Shown: piece by piece, positions 1 through 5,248 of the stretch
How positions within the stretch are numbered: position 1 is the first letter of the stretch
Layout: each line of letters opens with the position of its first letter
Assembly (NCBI GenBank): GCA_965603115.1
Contig: CBFDBT010000184.1
Location: forward strand, 1-5,248
Reading direction: 5' to 3'
Length of the DNA: 5,248 nucleotides
DNA from: CBFDBT01 sp965603115
Lineage (GTDB): Bacteria > Pseudomonadota > Alphaproteobacteria > Sphingomonadales > Kordiimonadaceae
Made by a program: the position numbers and the translations under genes
Notes under the pieces: generated by a model
The model's database searches: none
Told to the model about the DNA's origin: nothing
Seen by the model: the letters and a program-made list of their open reading frames with translations, nothing else

Positions 1-24
1 TTTGCGCCCGATTCGTATATTCAT
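1..24 (-). CDS. 5' end of an unidentified protein-coding gene, cut by the left window edge
   Basis: Reading leftward on the minus strand, an ATG at 24-22 opens a frame of eight codons (MNIRIGRK) that stays open to the window edge. A purine-rich ribosome binding site, AAGAGGAA, lies just upstream (about 39-32), with about 9 nt between GAGG and the ATG, which is good spacing. A second ATG at 31-29 in another frame (MSYEYTNRAQ) is only 2 nt from the same site, so it is less likely. The gene would lie downstream of the LysR regulator in the same direction, 154 bp from its stop. Eight residues cannot identify the product. The call rests on the ribosome binding site and gene spacing only. Confidence 0.45.
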
Positions 25-59
25 ATGACATTTCCTCTTGTTTACTGACCATGATAATC

Positions 60-91
60 TGGCCTTGCACTTTTGATAGTAGGCAAGGCCA
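60..91 (-). terminator. 9-bp perfect hairpin downstream of the LysR gene (possible terminator or leader structure)
   Basis: TGGCCTTGC (60-68) is exactly complementary to GCAAGGCCA (83-91). Past a 2-nt bulge (81-82), three further pairs (69-71 with 78-80) close a 6-nt loop. It lies in the gap between the stop of the LysR gene (179) and the start of the next minus-strand gene (24). Read on the minus strand, the stem is followed by GATTATCATGG, which is not a proper U-tract. On the plus strand it is followed by ATCACGG, with none at all. It could end lysR transcription weakly, or sit in the 5' leader of the gene at the left edge. The structure is certain from the sequence; its role is inference. 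Confidence 0.4.
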
Positions 92-178
92 TCACGGACA
101 GCAAATTCCAAGAATGAAACGATCTATAGCTTATGGTTATATGCAAGAGTAACATCTTAATATCTAATGAATTTTATC

Positions 179-1078
179 CTATTTAGTAATCAAATGTTGG
201 TGAATTACCTTTTCAAGAGTTTGTAAAAAAGCTTTAACTGTTAAGGATAGGGGGTTGCTCTCTAAAGATATAGCCCCGACAGTATAGCTTAAACATGGTG
301 TCAGTTTATACAACGTTGTGTCTGGATGTCTGTCACCAGCCTTGGCAGTAAGTTCATCGATAATTGCCACACCCATACCAAGTTCCGCTAATGATCTGGC
401 GACCGAATAGGTCTCCACTGTAGCAATTATATTTAGTTCCGCCGAAGTAGAGCCAAGAAGAGATGAGAATATTTGCCCTAGCGGTCCTTTGGAGTTCAAG
501 CGAATAATGTCACAATCTTTCAGGTCTATAAGGCTTAAGCTTTCTTGTTTAGGTAAGGAAAATTTCTTGTGGGCAACACAGAAAAATTCACCATGTGCTA
601 GTACTTGGGTTGTTATTCCTGGGCGCTCAATTGGCTCAAAAACTAGCCCTACATCGGCACGTTGCTCGTTTAGGGCTGTGATGCTCTCTTGATAATGCAG
701 TGTCTCAATGTCAAATATAATATCGGGGTGGGATTTTAAAAATTCTGCCATGGCAATTGGTAATATCTGCATTGAAAGTGCGGGCGTACAGACAATACGT
801 ACATTGCCTTTTTTCTTACTGCCGAGATTTTCTGATAAGCGCTTGAGTTGCTCAATACTGCTATTAACCTTGGATACTTCGTTAAAAAGCACATGAGCTT
901 CCTGAGTTGGAATAAGCTTTCCTTTAATGCGCTCAAAAAGTTGATAGCCAAGTTGGTCTTCTGCATGGTGTAATACTTTGCTGACCGAAGGCTGGGACAC
1001 ATTCAGTAATTTTGCCGCACTGCTAACCGAGCCACTGGAAAAAACCGCATGAAATATTTCGATATGTCTTAATCTCAC
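179..1078 (-). CDS. LysR-family transcriptional regulator, LysR/opine-regulator-like subgroup
   Basis: This 299-residue protein has the usual length and layout of a LysR-type regulator. The N-terminal winged helix-turn-helix covers about residues 1-60: the LRHIEIFHAV opening is followed by GSVSSAAKLLNVSQPSVSK (16-34), then an L-G-x-x-L-F-E-R segment (43-50). A linker helix (about 60-88) leads to a periplasmic-binding-protein-like effector domain (about 92-295). The opening and the FERIKGKLIPT stretch resemble the LysR (lysine biosynthesis activator) and opine-regulator subgroup. The effector and targets cannot be read from the sequence. The start is GTG at 1078-1076, supported by AAAGGAG 8 nt upstream. 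The gene is transcribed away from the Kef-like antiporter, so the two share an upstream region. A palindrome with a T-N11-A pattern lies 18-38 bp upstream of the start, suggesting autoregulation. The protein is expected in the cytoplasm as a dimer or tetramer. No truncation or frameshift is visible. Confidence 0.95.
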   Translation of the reverse strand: MRLRHIEIFHAVFSSGSVSSAAKLLNVSQPSVSKVLHHAEDQLGYQLFERIKGKLIPTQEAHVLFNEVSKVNSSIEQLKRLSENLGSKKKGNVRIVCTPALSMQILPIAMAEFLKSHPDIIFDIETLHYQESITALNEQRADVGLVFEPIERPGITTQVLAHGEFFCVAHKKFSLPKQESLSLIDLKDCDIIRLNSKGPLGQIFSSLLGSTSAELNIIATVETYSVARSLAELGMGVAIIDELTAKAGDRHPDTTLYKLTPCLSYTVGAISLESNPLSLTVKAFLQTLEKVIHQHLITK

Positions 1079-1086
1079 CCTAACTT

Positions 1087-1093
1087 CTCCTTT
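1087..1093 (-). promoter_or_regulatory. Ribosome binding site that supports the GTG start of the LysR gene
   Basis: Minus-strand AAAGGAG is a near-complete Shine-Dalgarno sequence with 8 nt between it and the GTG at 1078. This fixes the start at a non-ATG codon; the protein then opens with the MRLRHIEIF sequence expected for the family. Confidence 0.8.
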
Positions 1094-1095
1094 GA

Positions 1096-1116
1096 CCTAT
1101 AAGGTTAGGTTATAGG
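1096..1116. promoter_or_regulatory. Candidate LysR-type operator: perfect 7-bp inverted repeat with 7-bp spacer
   Basis: CCTATAA (1096-1102) and TTATAGG (1110-1116) are perfect inverted copies separated by GGTTAGG. T1100 and A1112 form the T-N11-A core that LysR-family proteins typically recognise. The site lies 18-38 bp upstream of the regulator's GTG and just outside its ribosome binding site. Minus-strand TATACT (1130-1125) is a good -10 element, which would put the transcription start near 1118, at the edge of the palindrome. No convincing -35 goes with it. A plus-strand TATAGT (1127-1132) overlaps the same bases. The symmetry is seen directly. The operator role and regulator autorepression are inferred from family knowledge; an mRNA hairpin near the ribosome binding site is the alternative. 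Confidence 0.5.
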
Positions 1117-1192
1117 GTGGCCGAAGTATAGTTTTTTAATTTTACAGGCTATGGGTACTTGTTTAGGGCGACAATTTCTCCTGCGGAAGGTA

Positions 1193-1221
1193 TTGATTGC
1201 CTTTCCATAATTAACTATTAC
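1193..1221 (+). promoter_or_regulatory. Candidate sigma70-type promoter for the antiporter gene
   Basis: TTGATT (1193-1198) and TATTAC (1216-1221) are separated by exactly 17 bp. Each matches the bacterial housekeeping consensus at 4 of 6 positions. The start of transcription would be near 1228, giving an antiporter leader of about 130 nt. This was the best plus-strand pair found by eye in the 1079-1356 gap; it is only moderately strong. Confidence 0.35.
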
Positions 1222-1232
1222 CATAGAGGTGA

Positions 1233-1245
1233 ATATGGTCCATAT
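1233..1245. repeat. Small palindrome just downstream of the candidate antiporter promoter
   Basis: ATATGG and CCATAT are perfect inverted copies around a single central T (1239). If the promoter at 1193-1221 is real, the palindrome would cover about +5 to +17, a typical repressor position. It also covers the first codons of the short ORF at 1235. A 6-bp AT-rich palindrome can arise by chance, so this is weak support. Confidence 0.25.
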
Positions 1246-1285
1246 ATTGAACCTAGCTTGCTTTATTGGCGTTCAACAACTTTAA
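1235..1285 (+). CDS. Possible 16-residue leader ORF upstream of the antiporter
   Basis: An ATG preceded 5 nt upstream by AGAGG (1225-1229) opens MVHILNLACFIGVQQL, then TAA at 1283. The peptide is hydrophobic and has no run of a single amino acid that would point to classical attenuation. The last codons (1275-1283) can pair with 1297-1305: AACAAC with GTTGTT, plus two G-U pairs and one A-U pair, around a loop of about 13 nt. If transcription starts near 1228, part of the ribosome binding site would be missing from the mRNA, which argues against translation. This is recorded as a low-confidence candidate and may be chance. Confidence 0.18.
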   Translation: MVHILNLACFIGVQQL

Positions 1286-1339
1286 GTAAGAACTGAGAGG
1301 TTGTTAGACCGATGGTTTTGTTGTGAAAAGGTGGTTGAT

Positions 1340-1363
1340 ATGCTTTACGGAGATACATGTTGA
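1340..1363 (+). CDS. Possible 7-codon upstream ORF overlapping the antiporter start
   Basis: ATG at 1340-1342 opens MLYGDTC and stops at TGA 1361-1363, in a different frame from the antiporter. It is preceded by AAAAGG (1326-1331) with 8 nt spacing, which is better placed than the antiporter's own site. Its stop codon lies 2-4 nt past the antiporter ATG (1357-1359), an arrangement typical of translational coupling, in which a terminating ribosome restarts at the adjacent ATG. The layout is visible in the sequence; translation of the ORF and coupling are inference. Confidence 0.3.
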   Translation: MLYGDTC

Positions 1364-3072
1364 TCCATTCGGAATACTTATATGATATTTTGATCTTTCT
1401 TATGGCAGCTGTTATTGTTGTACCCATATTCCGACGCTTGCGGACAAGTCCAATTCTTGGCTATCTTGCAGCAGGCGTGATTGTCGGCCCATATGGATTA
1501 GCACTCATACGAGATTCTGATGCAGCACATACTCTGGCTGAATTTGGCGTAGTATTTCTACTCTTTATGATAGGGCTGGAGCTTTCGTTAGAGCGCCTTC
1601 GTCGGATGAGCCGTTATGTTTTCGGGCTTGGTGCATTGCAGGTTATAATCACAGCATGTCTTATCGGTGGTGTTGCATGGCTTTTCGGTTTGAGTAAAGA
1701 AGCAGCTATGATTGTCGGCGGTGGCTTGGCATTATCCTCCACGGCATTTGTTCTGCAGCTACTCATTGAGGGAGGTGAAAGGGCAAGCCCTCATGGCAAT
1801 GCTTCATTTTCTATTCTGATCTTTCAGGATCTTGCCATAGTGCCTCTGTTGATATTGGTTACTTCACTTGGAGAAGGTAATGGCGCATTTGTCTCAACTT
1901 TGGGCGTGGCTATTGCCAAGGCAGTTGGTGCGCTAGTCTTGGTTGTTGGTTTAGGGCGGCTGATCTTGCGGCCTGTATACCGCATTATAGCTGACACTAG
2001 GAATTCTGAGCTTTTTGTTGCGATCACGCTACTGGTTATTTTGGGGACTGGGTGGCTGATGTCGCTGGTTGGGATATCAATGGTTCTCGGTGCATTTCTG
2101 GTCGGGATTTTGTTGTCTGAAACCGAGTATAAACATCAAGTTGAAGCGGATATAAGTCCATTTCGCGGATTGCTACTAGGGTTATTTTTTATATCTGTTG
2201 GCATGTCCATCAACATCACTTTAATCCAACAGGAAATTGGGCAAATTGCTTTAATCGTTGTTGGGCTCATGGTTGGAAAAACTATTGTGACAGCCGCTAT
2301 TTGTAGAGCCTTTGGGCTAAATTTAGGTGTTTCAGTCCGTATCGGCATGCTTCTTTCACAAGGTGGTGAGTTTGGCTTTGTCCTGTTTCTTGCCGCCAGC
2401 ACATTGGGCCTTCTCCCGGTTGATACCATGCAGATACTTCTTGCCAGTATAGCCATCACGATGATAGCCACTCCTTTTATGGCCTATCTGGGTAGAAAAT
2501 ATGCCTCTTTTCAGGAAAGCCATAAAACAGAGCCTGCGGGAAGTATCGAGAAAATCGGTGATGATATCTGGGATCATGTTCTAATAGGTGGATTTGGTCG
2601 CGTTGGTCAGACCGTAGCAAAAATTCTTACGGCAGCAGATGTCCATTATCTGGCTCTTGACCTGGATGTAGCCAGAGTTGAGTCTTGCCGTGCCAAGGGC
2701 ATACCTGTGTTTTATGGAGACATTAGCCACGCTGATACATTGAGGTCAGTAGGGGCGAATAGGTCCAGATGTGCGCTAATTACGATTGATCAACATCCTG
2801 AATCGGAGCATATAGTATCGGTTCTGCATGAGCTTTTCCCCAGCTTACCGATTTATGCACGAGCACAGGATTTACAACATGGCCGCTGTTTGGAAAGACT
2901 GGGAACCACTCAGGCAGTTCCTGAAACCCTTGAGGCTAGCTTGCAATTGGGGGCAATTACATTAACTTCACTGGGTAAGAGCTCAGATGAAATTTCGAGT
3001 ATAGTGCAAGAACTTCGTAAGGATGATTACGCTAATTTGAGCAATGTTATTCGAGGAGAGAAGTCTCGCTGA
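1357..3072 (+). CDS. Kef-type (CPA2) monovalent cation:proton antiporter with fused RCK/KTN NAD-binding domain
   Basis: This 571-residue inner-membrane protein should exchange or release K+ (possibly Na+) against H+. The membrane domain (about residues 8-385, some 12-13 hydrophobic segments) carries the family marks: LGYLAAGVIVGP (34-45), FLLFMIGLELS (67-77), SSTA (127-130), FQDLA with the ion-site aspartate D158 (156-160), the HQVEAD regulatory loop (260-265) followed by PFRGLLLGLFF (268-278), and SQGGEFGF (334-341). The cytoplasmic domain (about 406-530) has the Rossmann motif GFGRVG (412-417), acidic D435/D437 at the end of strand 2, VFYGD, and ARAQD (501-505). It most resembles KefB/KefC, whose KTN domain binds nucleotide and glutathione and gates transport. 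The C-terminus ends about 30 residues after the KTN core, shorter than E. coli KefC. No KefF/KefG-type partner gene lies beside it. An in-frame TGA at 1336 makes ATG 1357 the first possible ATG. Its own site GGAG (1349-1352) is only 4 nt away, so coupling to the overlapping short ORF is possible. TTG 1360 is an alternative start. Confidence 0.95.
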   Translation: MLIHSEYLYDILIFLMAAVIVVPIFRRLRTSPILGYLAAGVIVGPYGLALIRDSDAAHTLAEFGVVFLLFMIGLELSLERLRRMSRYVFGLGALQVIITACLIGGVAWLFGLSKEAAMIVGGGLALSSTAFVLQLLIEGGERASPHGNASFSILIFQDLAIVPLLILVTSLGEGNGAFVSTLGVAIAKAVGALVLVVGLGRLILRPVYRIIADTRNSELFVAITLLVILGTGWLMSLVGISMVLGAFLVGILLSETEYKHQVEADISPFRGLLLGLFFISVGMSINITLIQQEIGQIALIVVGLMVGKTIVTAAICRAFGLNLGVSVRIGMLLSQGGEFGFVLFLAASTLGLLPVDTMQILLASIAITMIATPFMAYLGRKYASFQESHKTEPAGSIEKIGDDIWDHVLIGGFGRVGQTVAKILTAADVHYLALDLDVARVESCRAKGIPVFYGDISHADTLRSVGANRSRCALITIDQHPESEHIVSVLHELFPSLPIYARAQDLQHGRCLERLGTTQAVPETLEASLQLGAITLTSLGKSSDEISSIVQELRKDDYANLSNVIRGEKSR

Positions 3073-3185
3073 AGAGTACATTGTTTTCGACGGGCTAAGT
3101 TAAAGGGTAACCTCTCTTTGCTGCAACAGCCTTAGCTGCAATCATGTTTAGGACATTTTAGTCTATCATGTCGTGTTATCTCCAA

Positions 3186-3214
3186 TTGACCAAGTCTCTT
3201 TCTCGCAGTAGGCT
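3186..3214 (+). promoter_or_regulatory. Candidate promoter for the metalloprotease gene
   Basis: TTGACC (3186-3191) is a strong -35 match and is followed after 17 bp by TAGGCT (3209-3214), a weak -10 with 3 of 6 matches. Transcription would begin near 3221, leaving a short leader of about 20 nt that still contains the ribosome binding site. The 169-bp gap after the antiporter has no clear terminator, so read-through from the antiporter is also possible. Confidence 0.35.
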
Positions 3215-3226
3215 CGCGTCTCAATC

Positions 3227-3231
3227 AGGAG
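3227..3231 (+). promoter_or_regulatory. Ribosome binding site of the metalloprotease gene
   Basis: AGGAG lies 10 nt before the ATG at 3242. It supports this start, which also gives a complete signal peptide. Confidence 0.7.
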
Positions 3232-3241
3232 TGAATGTTTC

Positions 3242-5248
3242 ATGCGTACTATTTTAATAATGATTTTAGCGGTATTTACGGCCACAGCGTCTTTTGCCGA
3301 GGACTGGGTAAAAGCCACAGAAGGGCTAACAGTTCAAGACGGTCTCGCCACAGTTTATACCGATGCCGCCAAAGGCAAAGTTTTTCTAGCCCTTCCAGCA
3401 GCTGACGCAGAGGATGTTTCTGCACGGTATATTTATGTTGGATATCTAGGCGCTGGGCTTGGCTCTAATCCGATGGGCTTTGATCGCGGGGCAGGGTCGA
3501 AAGAGCAAATAGTCGCTTTCAAGCGTACGGCCGGTAAAATCATTGCTATCGCTGAAAACCATAACTTTCGTGCAACGTCAAATAATGTTGCAGAGCAAAA
3601 ATCTGTACAAAAAGCGTTTGCAGTATCAGCACTGTGGGCAGGTGACATAATTGCTGAAGAGCCTGAAACAGGCCGCTTGCTTGTTGATATCACCAGCTTT
3701 TTATTACGCGATACAATGAAAGTTTCTGCTCGTTTGAAAGCCCGCAAGCAGGGCATTTTCAAGATGTCTAAAGACTTGAGTTTTGTTGACGCCGATGCAA
3801 CGCTCGTTTTTCCGCGCAATATGGAATTTGATGCCACAGTGACTTTCACATCCGACAAGCCTGGGCGTGAAGTTATTGGCACTACGCCTGTAGCGAGTAA
3901 TGTAACGCTGGTGGCGCATACATCGCTTATCGCCTTGCCCGAAGAGGGTTATAAAGTGCGGCTTTTCGATGAACGCGCAGCTATGCTGACTGCGAGCTAT
4001 GTTGACATGTCCTCGCCGCTTGGCGGTGGCGTGGTCACGCGTCTTGCTGCACGTTTTCGCCTGGAAAAAACAGACCCTTACGCGGCAAAATCTCCTGTGA
4101 AAAACCCGATTGTTTTTTATGTGGATAATGCAGCGCCCGAACCAATACGTTCAGCCCTTGTTGAGGGCGCTAACTGGTGGCAAGCTGCTTTTGAGGCCGC
4201 AGGCTTTATCGACGCTTATCGGGTGGAGGTCTTACCAGAAGGCGTACACCCGCAGGATGTGCGCTATAATGTGATTAACTGGGTTCACCGTGCTACGCGA
4301 GGATGGTCATATGGCTCATCCGTGCGTGACCCTAGAACCGGTGAAATTATACGTGGTTATGTGCTGCTTGGATCTCTCAGGGTGCGACAGGATATTAAAA
4401 TTCTCGAAGGTCTGGCTGGAACTGCAAAATCAGGAACAGGGTCCGCCGATGACCCAATAGAGTTGGCCTTAGCAAGGATCAGGCAGTTGTCTGCGCATGA
4501 GGTTGGTCATAGTTTGGGTTTTGCACATAATATGGCGGCAAGTAGCTATATGAACCGTGGATCTGTGATGGATTATCCAGCCCCCTTGGTTCATGTAAAG
4601 CAAGGCAAGTTGGATTTTTCTGAGGCTTACGGTGTTGGCATTGGGCCTTGGGATAAATGGACGGTAACAGCCCTATACCGCGAATATCAAAGTGAGGAAG
4701 CAGAAAAGGCTGGCATGAAGTCTTTGATAAAAGAAGCCGATGATAGGGAGATGATTTTTGTCAAAGACGAGCATAGCCGTCCTGTTGGCAGTTCTCACTG
4801 GAAAGGCAGTCTTTGGGATAATGGTGTTGATCCGGTTTCTGGTTTGGCAGAAACTATTGCTGTCCGTAAAATAGCGCTGCGTAAATTTGGTGTGAATGTG
4901 CTTAAAGAGGGCGAGCGCATATCTGCCTTGCAGGATAAGATTGTACCGATTTATTTATACCACAGGTATCAGGTTCAGGCTGCAGCCAAGGTTATTGGCG
5001 GTATGGATTTTAGCTATTCTGTAAAAGGTGATGGACGCCCTTCCAGCAAAATGTTGTCGGTAGAAAAGCAGCTTGCGGGATTAAACGTCATGTTGCAAAC
5101 GCTAGAGCCTGAATTTTTAGATTTGAATGAGGGACTTTTATCGCTCCTTTCGCCTATTGGCAGTAGAGATGGTGATGCACAATTTAGCTTGGAAACATTC
5201 AGTTCTTCGACAATGCCAGCTTTTGACCATGCCCGTGCGGTTGCAATA
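3242..5248 (+). CDS. Exported zinc-dependent metalloprotease, DUF5117/DUF4953 type; 3' end outside the window
   Basis: The frame is open for 669 codons from ATG 3242 to the window edge. Residues 1-19 form a short signal peptide: one Arg, a hydrophobic core, then ATASFA with probable cleavage before E20. The protein should therefore act in the periplasm, at the cell surface or outside. Residues of about 70-260 match the style of DUF5117. From about 290 the metalloprotease part begins with DNAAPEPIR (295-303), YNVINWVHR (342-350) and GWSYGSS (354-360). The zinc site is HEVGHSLGFAHN (419-430): zinc ligands H419, H423 and H429, with E420 as catalytic base. The Met-turn SVMDYP (441-446) follows, as in metzincin-like enzymes. 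All catalytic residues are present, so an active peptidase is expected; the substrate is unknown. Family members known to me are usually around 800 residues or more, so probably well over 100 C-terminal residues are missing. The N-terminal DUF5118 segment seen in some relatives appears to be absent. The gene probably has its own promoter (3186-3214). No internal stop or frameshift is seen. Confidence 0.92.
   Translation, partial: MRTILIMILAVFTATASFAEDWVKATEGLTVQDGLATVYTDAAKGKVFLALPAADAEDVSARYIYVGYLGAGLGSNPMGFDRGAGSKEQIVAFKRTAGKIIAIAENHNFRATSNNVAEQKSVQKAFAVSALWAGDIIAEEPETGRLLVDITSFLLRDTMKVSARLKARKQGIFKMSKDLSFVDADATLVFPRNMEFDATVTFTSDKPGREVIGTTPVASNVTLVAHTSLIALPEEGYKVRLFDERAAMLTASYVDMSSPLGGGVVTRLAARFRLEKTDPYAAKSPVKNPIVFYVDNAAPEPIRSALVEGANWWQAAFEAAGFIDAYRVEVLPEGVHPQDVRYNVINWVHRATRGWSYGSSVRDPRTGEIIRGYVLLGSLRVRQDIKILEGLAGTAKSGTGSADDPIELALARIRQLSAHEVGHSLGFAHNMAASSYMNRGSVMDYPAPLVHVKQGKLDFSEAYGVGIGPWDKWTVTALYREYQSEEAEKAGMKSLIKEADDREMIFVKDEHSRPVGSSHWKGSLWDNGVDPVSGLAETIAVRKIALRKFGVNVLKEGERISALQDKIVPIYLYHRYQVQAAAKVIGGMDFSYSVKGDGRPSSKMLSVEKQLAGLNVMLQTLEPEFLDLNEGLLSLLSPIGSRDGDAQFSLETFSSSTMPAFDHARAVAI

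Noticed and set aside
489..1002. Open frames on both strands within the LysR gene
   Set aside because: The LysR reading frame is continuous and matches its family end to end; the other frames show no independent support.
1092..1116. TTGACC (1092-1097) and TATAGG (1111-1116) as a rightward promoter
   Set aside because: The spacing is only 13 bp, too short for a sigma70 promoter, and the bases are better explained by the palindrome and the regulator's ribosome site.
1824..2577. Minus-strand open frames opposite the antiporter
   Set aside because: They are antisense shadows of a membrane protein gene, with no family resemblance.
3094..3136. GCTAAG (3094-3099) and CTTAGC (3131-3136) as a terminator stem after the antiporter
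   Set aside because: The stem is only 6 bp with a loop of about 31 nt and no T-run follows, so it is not a credible intrinsic terminator. The nearby GCTG-CAA-CAGC stem is only 4 bp.
3433..3919. Minus-strand open frames of 149 and 71 codons opposite the metalloprotease
   Set aside because: They lie inside a clear plus-strand gene with recognisable family motifs, have low-complexity composition and no recognisable domain, so they are shadows.
1..5248. CRISPR array, tRNA or rRNA gene, insertion sequence or attachment site
   Set aside because: No regularly spaced repeats, RNA-gene signatures, transposase-like frames or terminal inverted repeats were found when reading both strands by eye.

Overview
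The window looks like chromosomal DNA of a Gram-negative proteobacterium of moderate GC content, most likely a marine-type alphaproteobacterium. The evidence is the style of the Kef-like antiporter, the exported zinc metalloprotease of the DUF5117/DUF4953 type, and a LysR regulator with Gram-negative-style signals. The genus cannot be fixed from the sequence.

Layout, left to right. On the minus strand, the first eight codons of a gene leave the window at its left edge (ATG at position 24). Upstream of it is a 9-bp perfect hairpin (60-91), then a complete LysR-family regulator (1078 down to 179, GTG start). A 278-bp divergent intergenic region (1079-1356) follows. It holds a 7-7-7 inverted repeat just upstream of the regulator, which contains a T-N11-A LysR-box pattern. 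It also holds a candidate sigma70-type promoter pointing right, a second small palindrome and two possible very short leader ORFs. On the plus strand comes a complete Kef-type (CPA2) cation:proton antiporter with a fused NAD-binding RCK/KTN domain (1357-3072). After a 169-bp gap there is a secreted zinc metalloprotease (3242 to the window end) with signal peptide, HExxHxxGxxHN zinc site and Met-turn, cut off by the right edge.

How the genes relate. The divergent regulator/antiporter pair is the usual arrangement for a LysR protein and a neighbouring target. However, the best operator candidate lies close to the regulator's own start, so autoregulation is better supported than control of the antiporter. 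The antiporter is expected to move K+ (or Na+) against H+ across the inner membrane under nucleotide or redox control. The metalloprotease seems to be an independent unit with its own promoter candidate and export signal. Nothing in the window amounts to a clearly new system. The best leads are the out-of-frame short ORF overlapping the antiporter start and the poorly characterised metalloprotease.
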